Positions 36,312 to 43,924 of a stretch of 64,000 bases of DNA are shown in pieces. Both the position numbers and the translations under genes were made by a program. The notes beneath the pieces were generated by a model that searched no databases, was not told the origin of the DNA, and was given only the letters and a program-made list of their open reading frames with translations. How positions within the stretch are numbered: the first letter of the stretch is position 1; each line of letters starts with the position of its first letter. Origin of the DNA: Pseudolysobacter sp964466115 (GTDB lineage Bacteria; Pseudomonadota; Gammaproteobacteria; Xanthomonadales; Rhodanobacteraceae); the NCBI GenBank assembly GCA_964466115.1, contig CAYXMH010000011.1:27395-91394 (forward strand), read 5' to 3'.

Positions 36312-37496
36312 TCAATGATTCATTTCGCCAATGATACGGGTCGCCGCCTGTCTTGCGGTTAAATCCGCGTAAAGCACGGTGTTTAATTCTTTCACCGATT
36401 CTGAGCTCACGCGGTTCAAGGTGGCCTCGATGACATCCGCAATGGCGAGAAACGGCAGTTGCCGCTCCAAAAAAGCGGATACAGCGATTTCGTTGGCCGC
36501 GTTTAATAAGGTGGGGGCGGTACCGCCCGCGGACAAGGCCTGATAAGCCAGCGGTAAGCATCGGAACAGCGTTTTATCGGGGGGCTGAAATGTCAGCGAC
36601 TTAAGTTTAAACAAATCCAGCGGTGCGACACCGGCGGCAATTCTTTCTGGCCAAGCCAAGGCGCAGGCCAGTGCGGTGCGCATATCCGGATTGCCCAGTT
36701 GCGCCAGGGTGGAGCCGTCTTTGTATTCCACCAAAGAGTGAATCACCGATTGCGGGTGAATCACGACTTCGATCTGGGTGGGTGTTGCCCCGAACAACCA
36801 ATGCGCTTCAATAACTTCTAAACCTTTGTTCATCATCGTTGCGGAATCAACGGAAATCTTACGACCCATGCTCCAATTCGGGTGATTGCAGGCCTGTTCG
36901 GGTGTTACGCTCGTCAGCTCTTCACGCTGCTTGCCTAAGAAAGGCCCACCAGACGCGGTGAGTACGATTCGGGTTACACCTGCCCCAGCCAAATCGGATT
37001 GATCGGGTTTGTGGCAGGTGTTCGGCAAGCATTGAAAAATGGCATTGTGTTCCGAATCGACCGGTATTAAGGTGCCGCCGCTTTTGCGCAACGCGTCCAA
37101 CAGCAGCGGTCCTGCCATTACGATCGCTTCTTTATTGGCCAGCAGGATTTGTTTGCCGGCACGGGCGGCGGCCAAGGTCGATTCCAGTCCGGCCGCGCCG
37201 ACAATCGCGGCCAAGACGGTATCGCACACATCCGAAGCCACAGCTTCGCAAAGTGCGCCGGAACCGACAACGATGCGCGTTGGTAAGTCCCCTAAGGCGG
37301 CGCGTAGGGTGCTTTCATAGGCGGGATCAATGATGGCAAGCTTAGGCACGAAGCGATGGCACAATTTGGCCAACGCATCGACGCTGCGGTGTGCGGCCAG
37401 CACGGTAACCCGGTAGCGATCTGGGTGGCGTGCAATAACATCCAGGGCATGCGCACCGATGGAGCCGGTGGCGCCGAGAACCGCGATGTTTTTCAT
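36312..37496 (-). CDS. dxr: 1-deoxy-D-xylulose 5-phosphate reductoisomerase
   Basis: The second step of the MEP isoprenoid pathway, which feeds undecaprenyl-phosphate synthesis by the uppS product. 394 residues: the NADPH motif GATGSIGAHALDV lies at the N-terminus, and the LLANKEAIVMAG and PVDSEHNAIFQCL active-site segments, with the metal-binding Asp/Glu, follow. The GRKISVDSATMMNKGLEVIEAHWLFG block is complete. It overlaps the cdsA stop by 4 bases. Confidence 0.98.
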   Translation of the reverse strand: MKNIAVLGATGSIGAHALDVIARHPDRYRVTVLAAHRSVDALAKLCHRFVPKLAIIDPAYESTLRAALGDLPTRIVVGSGALCEAVASDVCDTVLAAIVGAAGLESTLAAARAGKQILLANKEAIVMAGPLLLDALRKSGGTLIPVDSEHNAIFQCLPNTCHKPDQSDLAGAGVTRIVLTASGGPFLGKQREELTSVTPEQACNHPNWSMGRKISVDSATMMNKGLEVIEAHWLFGATPTQIEVVIHPQSVIHSLVEYKDGSTLAQLGNPDMRTALACALAWPERIAAGVAPLDLFKLKSLTFQPPDKTLFRCLPLAYQALSAGGTAPTLLNAANEIAVSAFLERQLPFLAIADVIEATLNRVSSESVKELNTVLYADLTARQAATRIIGEMNH

Positions 37497-38311
37497 AATC
37501 CGAGCAATAGCTTGCCGGCGGCGAATATGGGTAAGGCCGCGAACACGCTGTCCAAACGATCGAGAACCCCGCCGTGACCGGGAATGAGCGTGCCGGAGTC
37601 TTTCACATTGGCATGGCGTTTAATCATGCTTTCAAACAAGTCGCCAATGATCGAGAAAATGACGGAAAGCAGTGCCAGACCGAGCAAGGCAATTAATGCA
37701 AAACCGCGTAGGTTTAATACCCAGCCGCCCAGCAACGCAACCAAGACGGTGGCAGCGAGCGCACCGTAAACACCCATGCGGGTCTTGCCGGGGCTGATGC
37801 GCGGGGCAAGCTTGGTGGTGCCAAAGCGGCTGCCGGCGAAATAGGCGGCCGTGTCGGCGCACCAAACCAGCACCAACGCAAATAATGCCCAGGCGTGGCC
37901 GTTGTCGGGACTAAGATGCAATCCAACCAGTGCGGCCCACGCGGGTAATGTGACGAGGATTCCGGCAATAAGCTTAAGCCGGCGATTTTCAGGTGTTGGT
38001 GCGACGGCGAACGAAAAGTGCCGCAGCCATACGATGGCCACGAGCCACCAGAGGATGCCCGCACCGATGACAACCCACCAAACGGAGCTTTCTCGCCAGA
38101 ACCACAGCAGCGCAATCGCAAGTGCATGCATAAGGATAAGAGCGCAGCGGATTTTGATATCGGCGTAGCCCAGCAATCGCAGCCATTCCCACAGCGCGCA
38201 CAAGGTCAGCACGGCGGTCAGCAGGGCAACGCTTACGCTGTCGAGCAGAAGCACCAGAATGATCGCAAGCGGCGTGATGACAATCGAGGTGACGACACGG
38301 TTTTTCAACAT
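37493..38311 (-). CDS. cdsA: phosphatidate cytidylyltransferase
   Basis: This makes CDP-diacylglycerol, the precursor of all phospholipids, in the inner membrane. 272 residues with about eight hydrophobic helices. The C-terminal family signature is present, with Ser and Lys in ESMIKRHANVKDSG followed by the metal-binding PGHGGVLDRLDS. It lies between uppS (10-base gap) and dxr (4-base overlap). Confidence 0.96.
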   Translation of the reverse strand: MLKNRVVTSIVITPLAIILVLLLDSVSVALLTAVLTLCALWEWLRLLGYADIKIRCALILMHALAIALLWFWRESSVWWVVIGAGILWWLVAIVWLRHFSFAVAPTPENRRLKLIAGILVTLPAWAALVGLHLSPDNGHAWALFALVLVWCADTAAYFAGSRFGTTKLAPRISPGKTRMGVYGALAATVLVALLGGWVLNLRGFALIALLGLALLSVIFSIIGDLFESMIKRHANVKDSGTLIPGHGGVLDRLDSVFAALPIFAAGKLLLGL

Positions 38312-38321
38312 GGCCTAAAGG

Positions 38322-39089
38322 TTATCCTGTGCGTCGAGAACGTTGGGACATTTGCGCACCGGTTTTACCGAAACGGCGCTCGCGTTTGGCAAACTCCGCG
38401 ACCGCGTGCTGCAAACAGGCGGCGTCAAAATCCGGCCATAGCACGTTGCTAAAATAAAACTCGCAATAAGCCAATTGCCACAGCAAAAAATTACTGATGC
38501 GTTGTTCGCCGCCGGTGCGGATGAACAAATCCGGGTCCGGCAGATCGCTTAAACATAAAAACGTCGCTAACGTCTTTTCGGTAATTGCCGATGGCGGTAA
38601 CGCTGCGGCGGCGCGTTGTGCTGCTTGGGTGATATCCCAGCGCCCACCGTAGTTGATCGCGATGGCGAGCGTCAGTTTATCGTTGGCTTGAGTAAGCTTC
38701 GTTGCTCGGGCCATATGCTGCTGCAATGCATTGGAAAAAGCACCGAGATTGCCGATAAACCGCAACTGGACTGCGTTTTTGTGCAGCTGATCCACTTCGC
38801 GGTCGAGTGCCTGTAAGAACAGCTCCATCAGTGCCTTAACTTCAGTCACGGGACGTTGCCAATTTTCGCTGGAGAATGCAAATAAGGTTAAGGTCGGAAT
38901 CGCGTTGCGCAAACAAAACTCGACGGCCCCGCGTACGGCTTTAACACCGGCACGATGACCAAAGGCGCGCGGCCGACGTTTCTGTGTCGCCCAGCGCCCA
39001 TTGCCATCCATCACGATGGCAATATGCCGAGGCAGGCGGCCACTGATCTCGGTGACCGGGTCGTGGGATGGGGGGGCGAGGAAGCTCAG
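38322..39089 (-). CDS. uppS: undecaprenyl diphosphate synthase, probable CTG start
   Basis: A cis-prenyltransferase that makes the C55 lipid carrier for peptidoglycan and O-antigen. The MDGNGRWA block (catalytic Asp), FSSENW, NYGGRWDI and RTGGEQRISNFLLWQ are all present. The first ATG/GTG/TTG in frame is a GTG at 39014, inside the conserved HIAIVMDG strand, so it would remove part of the fold. In frame upstream there is no standard start back to a stop codon. A CTG at 39089, seven bases after GAGGA, restores RLPRHIAIVMDGNG and gives 255 residues, close to E. coli's 253. That start is inferred. Confidence 0.93.
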   Translation of the reverse strand: MSFLAPPSHDPVTEISGRLPRHIAIVMDGNGRWATQKRRPRAFGHRAGVKAVRGAVEFCLRNAIPTLTLFAFSSENWQRPVTEVKALMELFLQALDREVDQLHKNAVQLRFIGNLGAFSNALQQHMARATKLTQANDKLTLAIAINYGGRWDITQAAQRAAAALPPSAITEKTLATFLCLSDLPDPDLFIRTGGEQRISNFLLWQLAYCEFYFSNVLWPDFDAACLQHAVAEFAKRERRFGKTGAQMSQRSRRTG

Positions 39090-39099
39090 AGTGGCGTCC

Positions 39100-39657
39100 T
39101 CACATTGCCATCAATTCGTCTTCCTTGGACTTCACCACCGTATCGACGTCCTTGACGAATTTATCGGTGAGCTTTTGCACTTCGTCTTCCGCCTTACGTT
39201 CCTCGTCTTCGGTGATGGATTTGTCTTTCAGCAATTCCTTGATCCGGTGCATCGCATCGCGGCGCACATTGCGAATCGCGACCTTGGCGTTTTCGCCTTC
39301 GTGGGAAACGTGCTTTGAAAGCTCCTTGCGGCGCTCCTCGGTCAGCGGCGGTAAATTGATGCGAATGATGGTGCCTGCCGTTGTGGGGTTAAGGCCGAGA
39401 TCGGAACCTAAGATGGCTTTTTCGATGGCCTGCACCATCGGTTTTTCCCAAGGTGTTATGGTGAGCGAGCGCGAGTCGGCAACGCTTACGCTTGCCACTT
39501 GGGTCAGTGGCACGTCGGAGCCGTAGTAATTAACCTTGATGTGTTCGACCAATGAGGTGCTGGCGCGACCGGTGCGCAGCCGTTGTAAATCCTGTTTGAG
39601 CGCATCGACGCTCTTGGTCATTCGGGTTTGGGCGTCTTTTTTTACTTCGTTCAGCAT
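39100..39657 (-). CDS. frr: ribosome recycling factor
   Basis: This splits post-termination ribosomes together with EF-G. 185 residues, the family's usual length: a three-helix-bundle sequence (MLNEVKKDAQTRMTKSVDAL, LRTGRASTSLVEHIKVNYYG) and a C-terminal charged helix (KSITEDEERKAEDEVQKLTD). It ends 10 bases before the proposed uppS start, and its stop region supplies the GAGGA ribosome-binding site of uppS. Confidence 0.98.
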   Translation of the reverse strand: MLNEVKKDAQTRMTKSVDALKQDLQRLRTGRASTSLVEHIKVNYYGSDVPLTQVASVSVADSRSLTITPWEKPMVQAIEKAILGSDLGLNPTTAGTIIRINLPPLTEERRKELSKHVSHEGENAKVAIRNVRRDAMHRIKELLKDKSITEDEERKAEDEVQKLTDKFVKDVDTVVKSKEDELMAM

Positions 39658-39741
39658 GGGAGCTCCAACAAAACTCTGCGAGCGGGGAAGCGCTTAAGTA
39701 TAGCAGCAGCGAATAAAATTCGTGGTGCTATCGGAATCGAG

Positions 39742-40461
39742 TCAGCCGCCGTTGACCAGTGTCCCGATGGGCTCGCCGCGCATGATGCGCATCAGATTGC
39801 CCTCTCGCCCCATATCGTATATGCGCATCGGCAAATTTTGGTCGCGGCATAACGCAATTGCCGCCGTATCCATTACTGCGAGCTTGCGTTCAATGACCGC
39901 GTCGTAAGTCAGGTGCTCATAGCGCTTGGCGCTAAGATCTTTTTTCGGGTCGGCGGTGTAGATGCCGTCCACTTTGGTGGCCTTTAATAACAGCTCGGCG
40001 TTGATCTCGATGGCGCGCAAAGCCGCAGCGGAGTCGGTGGTAAAGAAGGGATTACCCGTGCCGGCCGCGAACAGCACAATTCGGCCTTTTTCAATGTGCC
40101 GAATAGCGCGGCGGCGAATGTAGTCTTCACACACCGCGTTGATTCGGATCGCACTCATCACTCGCGCATAGGCACCGAGTTTTTCCAAAGCGTCTTGCAA
40201 TGCCAGTGCATTGATGACCGTGGCCAGCATGCCCATGTGGTCGCCGGTCACGCGGTCCATACCGGAAGCGGCTAAACCTTCGCCGCGAAAAATATTGCCG
40301 CCGCCAATGACTACGCCGACTTGCACGCCAGCGCGTGCTACCTCAATAATCTCACGCGCCAGCCGGATAATGATCTTCGGATCAACGCCATAATCGGCCT
40401 CGCCCATGAGGGCCTCGCCGCTAAGCTTCAGCAAGATGCGTTTGTATTTGAGGTCGGTCAC
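39742..40461 (-). CDS. pyrH: UMP kinase
   Basis: A bacterial-type hexameric UMP kinase of the amino-acid-kinase fold, unrelated to eukaryotic UMP/CMP kinases. 239 residues: YKRILLKLSGEALMG at the start, the GGGNIFRG phosphate loop, the DHMGMLATVINALAL helix and the TDSAAALRAIEINAE base-binding part. It sits 4 bases after tsf and 84 before frr. Confidence 0.98.
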   Translation of the reverse strand: MTDLKYKRILLKLSGEALMGEADYGVDPKIIIRLAREIIEVARAGVQVGVVIGGGNIFRGEGLAASGMDRVTGDHMGMLATVINALALQDALEKLGAYARVMSAIRINAVCEDYIRRRAIRHIEKGRIVLFAAGTGNPFFTTDSAAALRAIEINAELLLKATKVDGIYTADPKKDLSAKRYEHLTYDAVIERKLAVMDTAAIALCRDQNLPMRIYDMGREGNLMRIMRGEPIGTLVNGG

Positions 40462-40465
40462 GATT

Positions 40466-41338
40466 TTAAGCCAAACCGGCCTGTTTCATCACCTCAGCGG
40501 CAAAATCCTCTTCTTTTTTCTCGATGCCTTCGCCTACCGCCAGACGATGGAAAGAAAGCACTTCAGCACCGTCTTTTTTGAGTGCCGCTTCAACGGTAAT
40601 GGCATTATCCAGTACATACGGTTGACCGGTTAGGCTCATTTCGGAAAGTGTTTTGCGCAGTTTGCCTTGGATCATTTTTTCTAAAATATCGATCGGCTTG
40701 CCGGAGTCTTTGACCTGTGCCAGCGCAATCTCTTTTTCCTTAGCCACGATATCGGCCGGAACATGATCGGGGCTGATATAAGGCGGATTCATTGCCGCGA
40801 TGTGCATGGCGATGCCACGCGCGATTTCGGCATTGCCGCCTTTAAGCTCAACCAATACGCCGATGCGGCCACCGTGCACATAAGCGCCGATCGGGCCACT
40901 ACTGGCGATGCGGGCCAAACGGCGGATTTGTACGTTTTCTCCAACTTTGGCGACCAATGCTTGGCGTGCACCTTCAACCGTTCCGACACCGGCGATCGTG
41001 GCACTTTTCAATGCTTCAGCCGTGGTCGCCCCGCTGCTGAGCGCTATTTTCGCAGTCTGATCGGCGAATGCGACGAAGTTTTCGTCTTTGGCGACGAAAT
41101 CGGTTTCAGAGTTGATTTCGACCAACACCGCACCCTTGCCATCTTGGGCAAGGACGATACGGCCTTCGGCGGCGATGCGGCCGGCTTTCTTGTCGGCCTT
41201 GGCCAAACCTTGTTTGCGCAGCCACTCAATCGCGGTTTCGATATCCGCTTTGGTTTCGACCAGTGCTTTTTTGCACTCCATCATGCCGGCGCCAGAGCGC
41301 TCGCGCAGCTCCTTGACCATGGTTGCTGTAATTTCCAT
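40466..41338 (-). CDS. tsf: translation elongation factor Ts
   Basis: The nucleotide-exchange factor for EF-Tu. 290 residues: a UBA-like N-terminal domain (VKELRERSGAGMMECKKALVE), the SETDFVAKDENF motif that contacts EF-Tu, and MHIAAMNPPYI in the core. It is the second gene after rpsB, but a MITE-like repeat has been inserted in the 222-base gap between them. Confidence 0.98.
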   Translation of the reverse strand: MEITATMVKELRERSGAGMMECKKALVETKADIETAIEWLRKQGLAKADKKAGRIAAEGRIVLAQDGKGAVLVEINSETDFVAKDENFVAFADQTAKIALSSGATTAEALKSATIAGVGTVEGARQALVAKVGENVQIRRLARIASSGPIGAYVHGGRIGVLVELKGGNAEIARGIAMHIAAMNPPYISPDHVPADIVAKEKEIALAQVKDSGKPIDILEKMIQGKLRKTLSEMSLTGQPYVLDNAITVEAALKKDGAEVLSFHRLAVGEGIEKKEEDFAAEVMKQAGLA

Positions 41339-41375
41339 TAAAAACCTCGATGTTGGCTAGTAATTCTCTTGCTTA

Positions 41376-41522
41376 CACTCCCCCTTGATGGGGGAGTCAG
41401 CGCGCAGCGCGCGCTGGTGGGGGTGGCTACGATATCATCCTCTTACAGAGCGCATAAGCGCCTCGCTTCGAACCCACCCCCATCCCAACCTTCCCCCATC
41501 AAGGGGGAAGGAGTGCGGGTGT
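41376..41522. repeat. MITE-like inverted-terminal-repeat element, copy A, between rpsB and tsf
   Basis: About 145 bases bounded by CACTCCCCC-type ends. The left hairpin CTCCCCC/GGGGGAG is at 41378-41396 (loop TTGAT). The right hairpin CCTTCCCCC/GGGGGAAGG is at 41489-41511 (loop ATCAA). The interior contains AGCGCGC runs and GGTGGGGGTGGCT. The reverse complement of 43784-43924 matches it over the whole length. It encodes no protein I can support. Being transcribed with rpsB-tsf, its hairpins could lower or process read-through. Confidence 0.85.
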
Positions 41523-41560
41523 GTAAAAACCGGGAACCTGTCCCAGACCTTGCTTGCAAA

Positions 41561-42427
41561 CTATTCAGACGTTTCGTTGCTATCCGGTCTTGCCGGCCTG
41601 CCGGAAGGCCGGCGGGCGGCCGGTTTCTTCGGCTGCGGGCGTTTGGCCGGCGGTTTGCGGCGCGCGTCCGCTTCCTTAGTCACTGCGTTGCCTGCTGCAT
41701 CCAGTTCGATAAACTCGTCTTTTTCTGCGGCAACGAATTGCGGTGCCGCAGCGCGGCCTTCCAGAATCGCTTCGGCCGCTGCACGCGCATACAACTGCAC
41801 GGCGCGAATGGCATCGTCGTTACCGGGAATGATGTAGTCGATGCCTTTGGGATCGTAATTGGTGTCGACGATCGCAACCACGGGAATGCCGAGTTTTTTC
41901 GCTTCCTCAATGGCGATGTTTTCGTTGCCAACGTCGATCACGAATAACGCGTCGGGCAGGCCGTTCATGTTCTTGATGCCGCCAAGCGAGCGATCGAGTT
42001 TGTCCTTTTCGCGCGTCAGCTGCAGCACTTCGTGCTTAACCAATTGCTGGAAGCGGCCGTCCACGCTCATCGCCTCCAGTTCCTTCAATCGGTTGATCGA
42101 TTGCTTCACCGTGCGAAAGTTGGTCAGCATGCCGCCCAACCAGCGGTGCGATACATACGGCATGCCGCAACGGGTCGCTTCTTCCTTTAGGGAATCGCGT
42201 GCCGAGCGTTTGGTGCCGACGAATAAAATCGTGCCGCGCTTTTGCGCCATGCCGCTTAGGAAGTTCATCGCATCGTTGAATAACGGCAATGTGGCTTCCA
42301 GATTGATAATGTGGATTTTGCCGCGTGCGCCAAAGATGTACGGCGCCATACGCGGGTTCCAATAACGGGTTTGATGGCCGAAATGAACGCCAGCTTCTAG
42401 CATCTGGCGCATGGTGACTTGTGGCAT
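41561..42427 (-). CDS. rpsB: 30S ribosomal protein S2 with basic C-terminal extension
   Basis: The ATG at 42427, preceded by ATCGGAG, gives the standard start MPQVTMRQMLEAGVHFGHQ; the frame runs 52 codons further upstream with no family match. All S2 blocks are present (RYWNPRMAPYIFG, FVGTKRSA, HRWLGGMLTNFRTVK, PDALFVIDVGNE, DTNYDP). At 288 residues it is longer than E. coli S2 (241). The extra ~45 residues are a Lys/Arg/Pro-rich tail with PAKRPQPKKPAARRPSG. Confidence 0.97.
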   Translation of the reverse strand: MPQVTMRQMLEAGVHFGHQTRYWNPRMAPYIFGARGKIHIINLEATLPLFNDAMNFLSGMAQKRGTILFVGTKRSARDSLKEEATRCGMPYVSHRWLGGMLTNFRTVKQSINRLKELEAMSVDGRFQQLVKHEVLQLTREKDKLDRSLGGIKNMNGLPDALFVIDVGNENIAIEEAKKLGIPVVAIVDTNYDPKGIDYIIPGNDDAIRAVQLYARAAAEAILEGRAAAPQFVAAEKDEFIELDAAGNAVTKEADARRKPPAKRPQPKKPAARRPSGRPARPDSNETSE

Positions 42428-42987
42428 GTTGTACTCCGATCTCTTTGATGGACGGCCGCCGCATGGTTTGGAATGACGGTAACGCCCGGGGTTGAACCTC
42501 CACGGATCCGTTGCTGCCGACCCGGTCATTCGTCGCCTAGATCGCATAAGCGATTTGGACGGCCGATGGTTATGACCAGGCACCCCGGCAGCAGTGTCGA
42601 TACCGTGTGCGAATTAGCGCGTAAGCGCCGGTTAAAGGAGTGCGCATAGTGCAATCGCGACTCGTATTTTGATTCGTTAACGACTAATAACGACTTGATA
42701 TTAGGGCAACAAATCCTCGAAATTATAACGTGTGCACACGCTTAAATACAAGTAATACCCACTTTGGTTAGAGTGTTTCCGATCGCGCGGGAAGACATCC
42801 CTATCCGAGCTCAGGTATTGTGTAGCCTTAACCTCAAAACTGTGAAGCGGGCTCGGGTCAGCGAATGATTCAATCTGAGCCGGTGGAGGCTTGATTAAGC
42901 GTCAATTTGCCCCAATGAATTGAGTTTAAGAAAATTAGCTAACTTCTTAAAAATTATTAAATTTAATGCAAGAGACAAAGAAAATTC
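42428..42987. promoter_or_regulatory. 560-bp divergent spacer between rpsB and map
   Basis: This must hold the rpsB-tsf operon promoter and leader (read leftward) and the map promoter (read rightward). A 10-base word CGGCCGTCCA (minus strand) occurs twice in the rpsB leader part (42440-42580). The AT-rich part around 42660-42760 is a candidate core promoter area. No conserved S2-binding leader could be drawn with confidence, and no gene is seen. Confidence 0.45.
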
Positions 42988-43752
42988 ATGCCTGTTACCA
43001 TTAAAACCCCTGAGCAAATTGCAAAGATGCGCGTCGCCGGTGGCTTGGCCGCGGAGGTGTTGGCGATGATTGCTCCCTATGTAAAGCCGGGTGTCAGCAC
43101 CGAAGAACTTGATCGAATTTGCCATGAGCACATCGTGGGCGTTCAGAAAGCCATTCCTGCCAACGTTGGCTATCGTGGCTTCCCTAAAACCGTATGCACT
43201 TCCGTTAATAACGTGATTTGCCACGGCATTCCGGGGCCTAAAATCCTTAAAGACGGCGATATTCTTAATATCGATGTGACCGTGATCAAGGACGGTTTTC
43301 ATGGCGATACCAGCCGGATGTATTACGTCGGCGAACCGTCGGTGCTGGCCAAGCGTTTGTGCACCGTAACCCTGGAAGCGATGCTGCGCGGTATTGCCGC
43401 CGTACGCCCAGGCGCCACACTCGGCGATATCGGCCATGCGATTCAGACCTTTGTCGAGGGTCAGCGCTATTCAGTCGTACGCGAGTATTGCGGACATGGC
43501 ATTGGTGAGATTTATCATGAAGAACCGCAAGTGCTGCATTATGGCCAACCGCGTACGGGGTTGGAGCTGAAGCCAGGCATGACATTCACGGTCGAGCCGA
43601 TGGTGAACGCCGGCGCGCGCCATACGCGGCTGATGCCGGATGGTTGGACGGTGGTGACCAAAGACCATTCGCTTTCGGCGCAATGGGAGCACACGTTGCT
43701 GGTGACCGAAACCGGTGTGGAAATTCTTACGCCATGGCCAGATGGGGGTTGA
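42988..43752 (+). CDS. map: methionine aminopeptidase, type I
   Basis: This removes N-terminal methionine from new proteins. 254 residues with the five metal ligands visible in order: Asp in DVTVIKDGFHGD (and the second Asp after it), His in GHGIGEIYHEEP, Glu in FTVEPMV and Glu in WEHTLLVTETG. The substrate-binding His lies in VICHGIPGP. It faces away from rpsB and leads into glnD across a repeat. Confidence 0.98.
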   Translation: MPVTIKTPEQIAKMRVAGGLAAEVLAMIAPYVKPGVSTEELDRICHEHIVGVQKAIPANVGYRGFPKTVCTSVNNVICHGIPGPKILKDGDILNIDVTVIKDGFHGDTSRMYYVGEPSVLAKRLCTVTLEAMLRGIAAVRPGATLGDIGHAIQTFVEGQRYSVVREYCGHGIGEIYHEEPQVLHYGQPRTGLELKPGMTFTVEPMVNAGARHTRLMPDGWTVVTKDHSLSAQWEHTLLVTETGVEILTPWPDGG

Positions 43753-43783
43753 TGCCTGATGTTTCCCCGGGTTGTGCGTCCGC

Positions 43784-43924
43784 GCGCTCCTTCCTCCTGG
43801 ATGGGGAAAGGTTGGGATGGGGTGGATTCGAAGCGTTGCCATCATGCGCTCCGTAACGGGTGATATCGCAGCCACCCCCACCAGCGCGCTTGTGCGCGCT
43901 GACTCCCCCATCAAGGGGGAGTGG
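43784..43924. repeat. MITE-like element, copy B, running into the glnD start
   Basis: This is the inverted copy of 41376-41522. It begins GCTCCTTCCTCCTGGATGGGG and ends GACTCCCCCATCAAGGGGGAG. Differences from copy A are scattered single changes and a few small gaps. Its right end overlaps the GTG proposed as the glnD start, so the repeat supplies the purine-rich GGGGGAG just upstream. The gap between map and glnD is nothing but this element. Confidence 0.85.

Noticed and set aside
43471..43914. 147-codon minus-strand frame over map and the repeat
   Set aside because: It starts in the MITE-like repeat and continues antisense to map. The similar opening of the frames at 41385 and 43914 comes from the repeat, not from related proteins.
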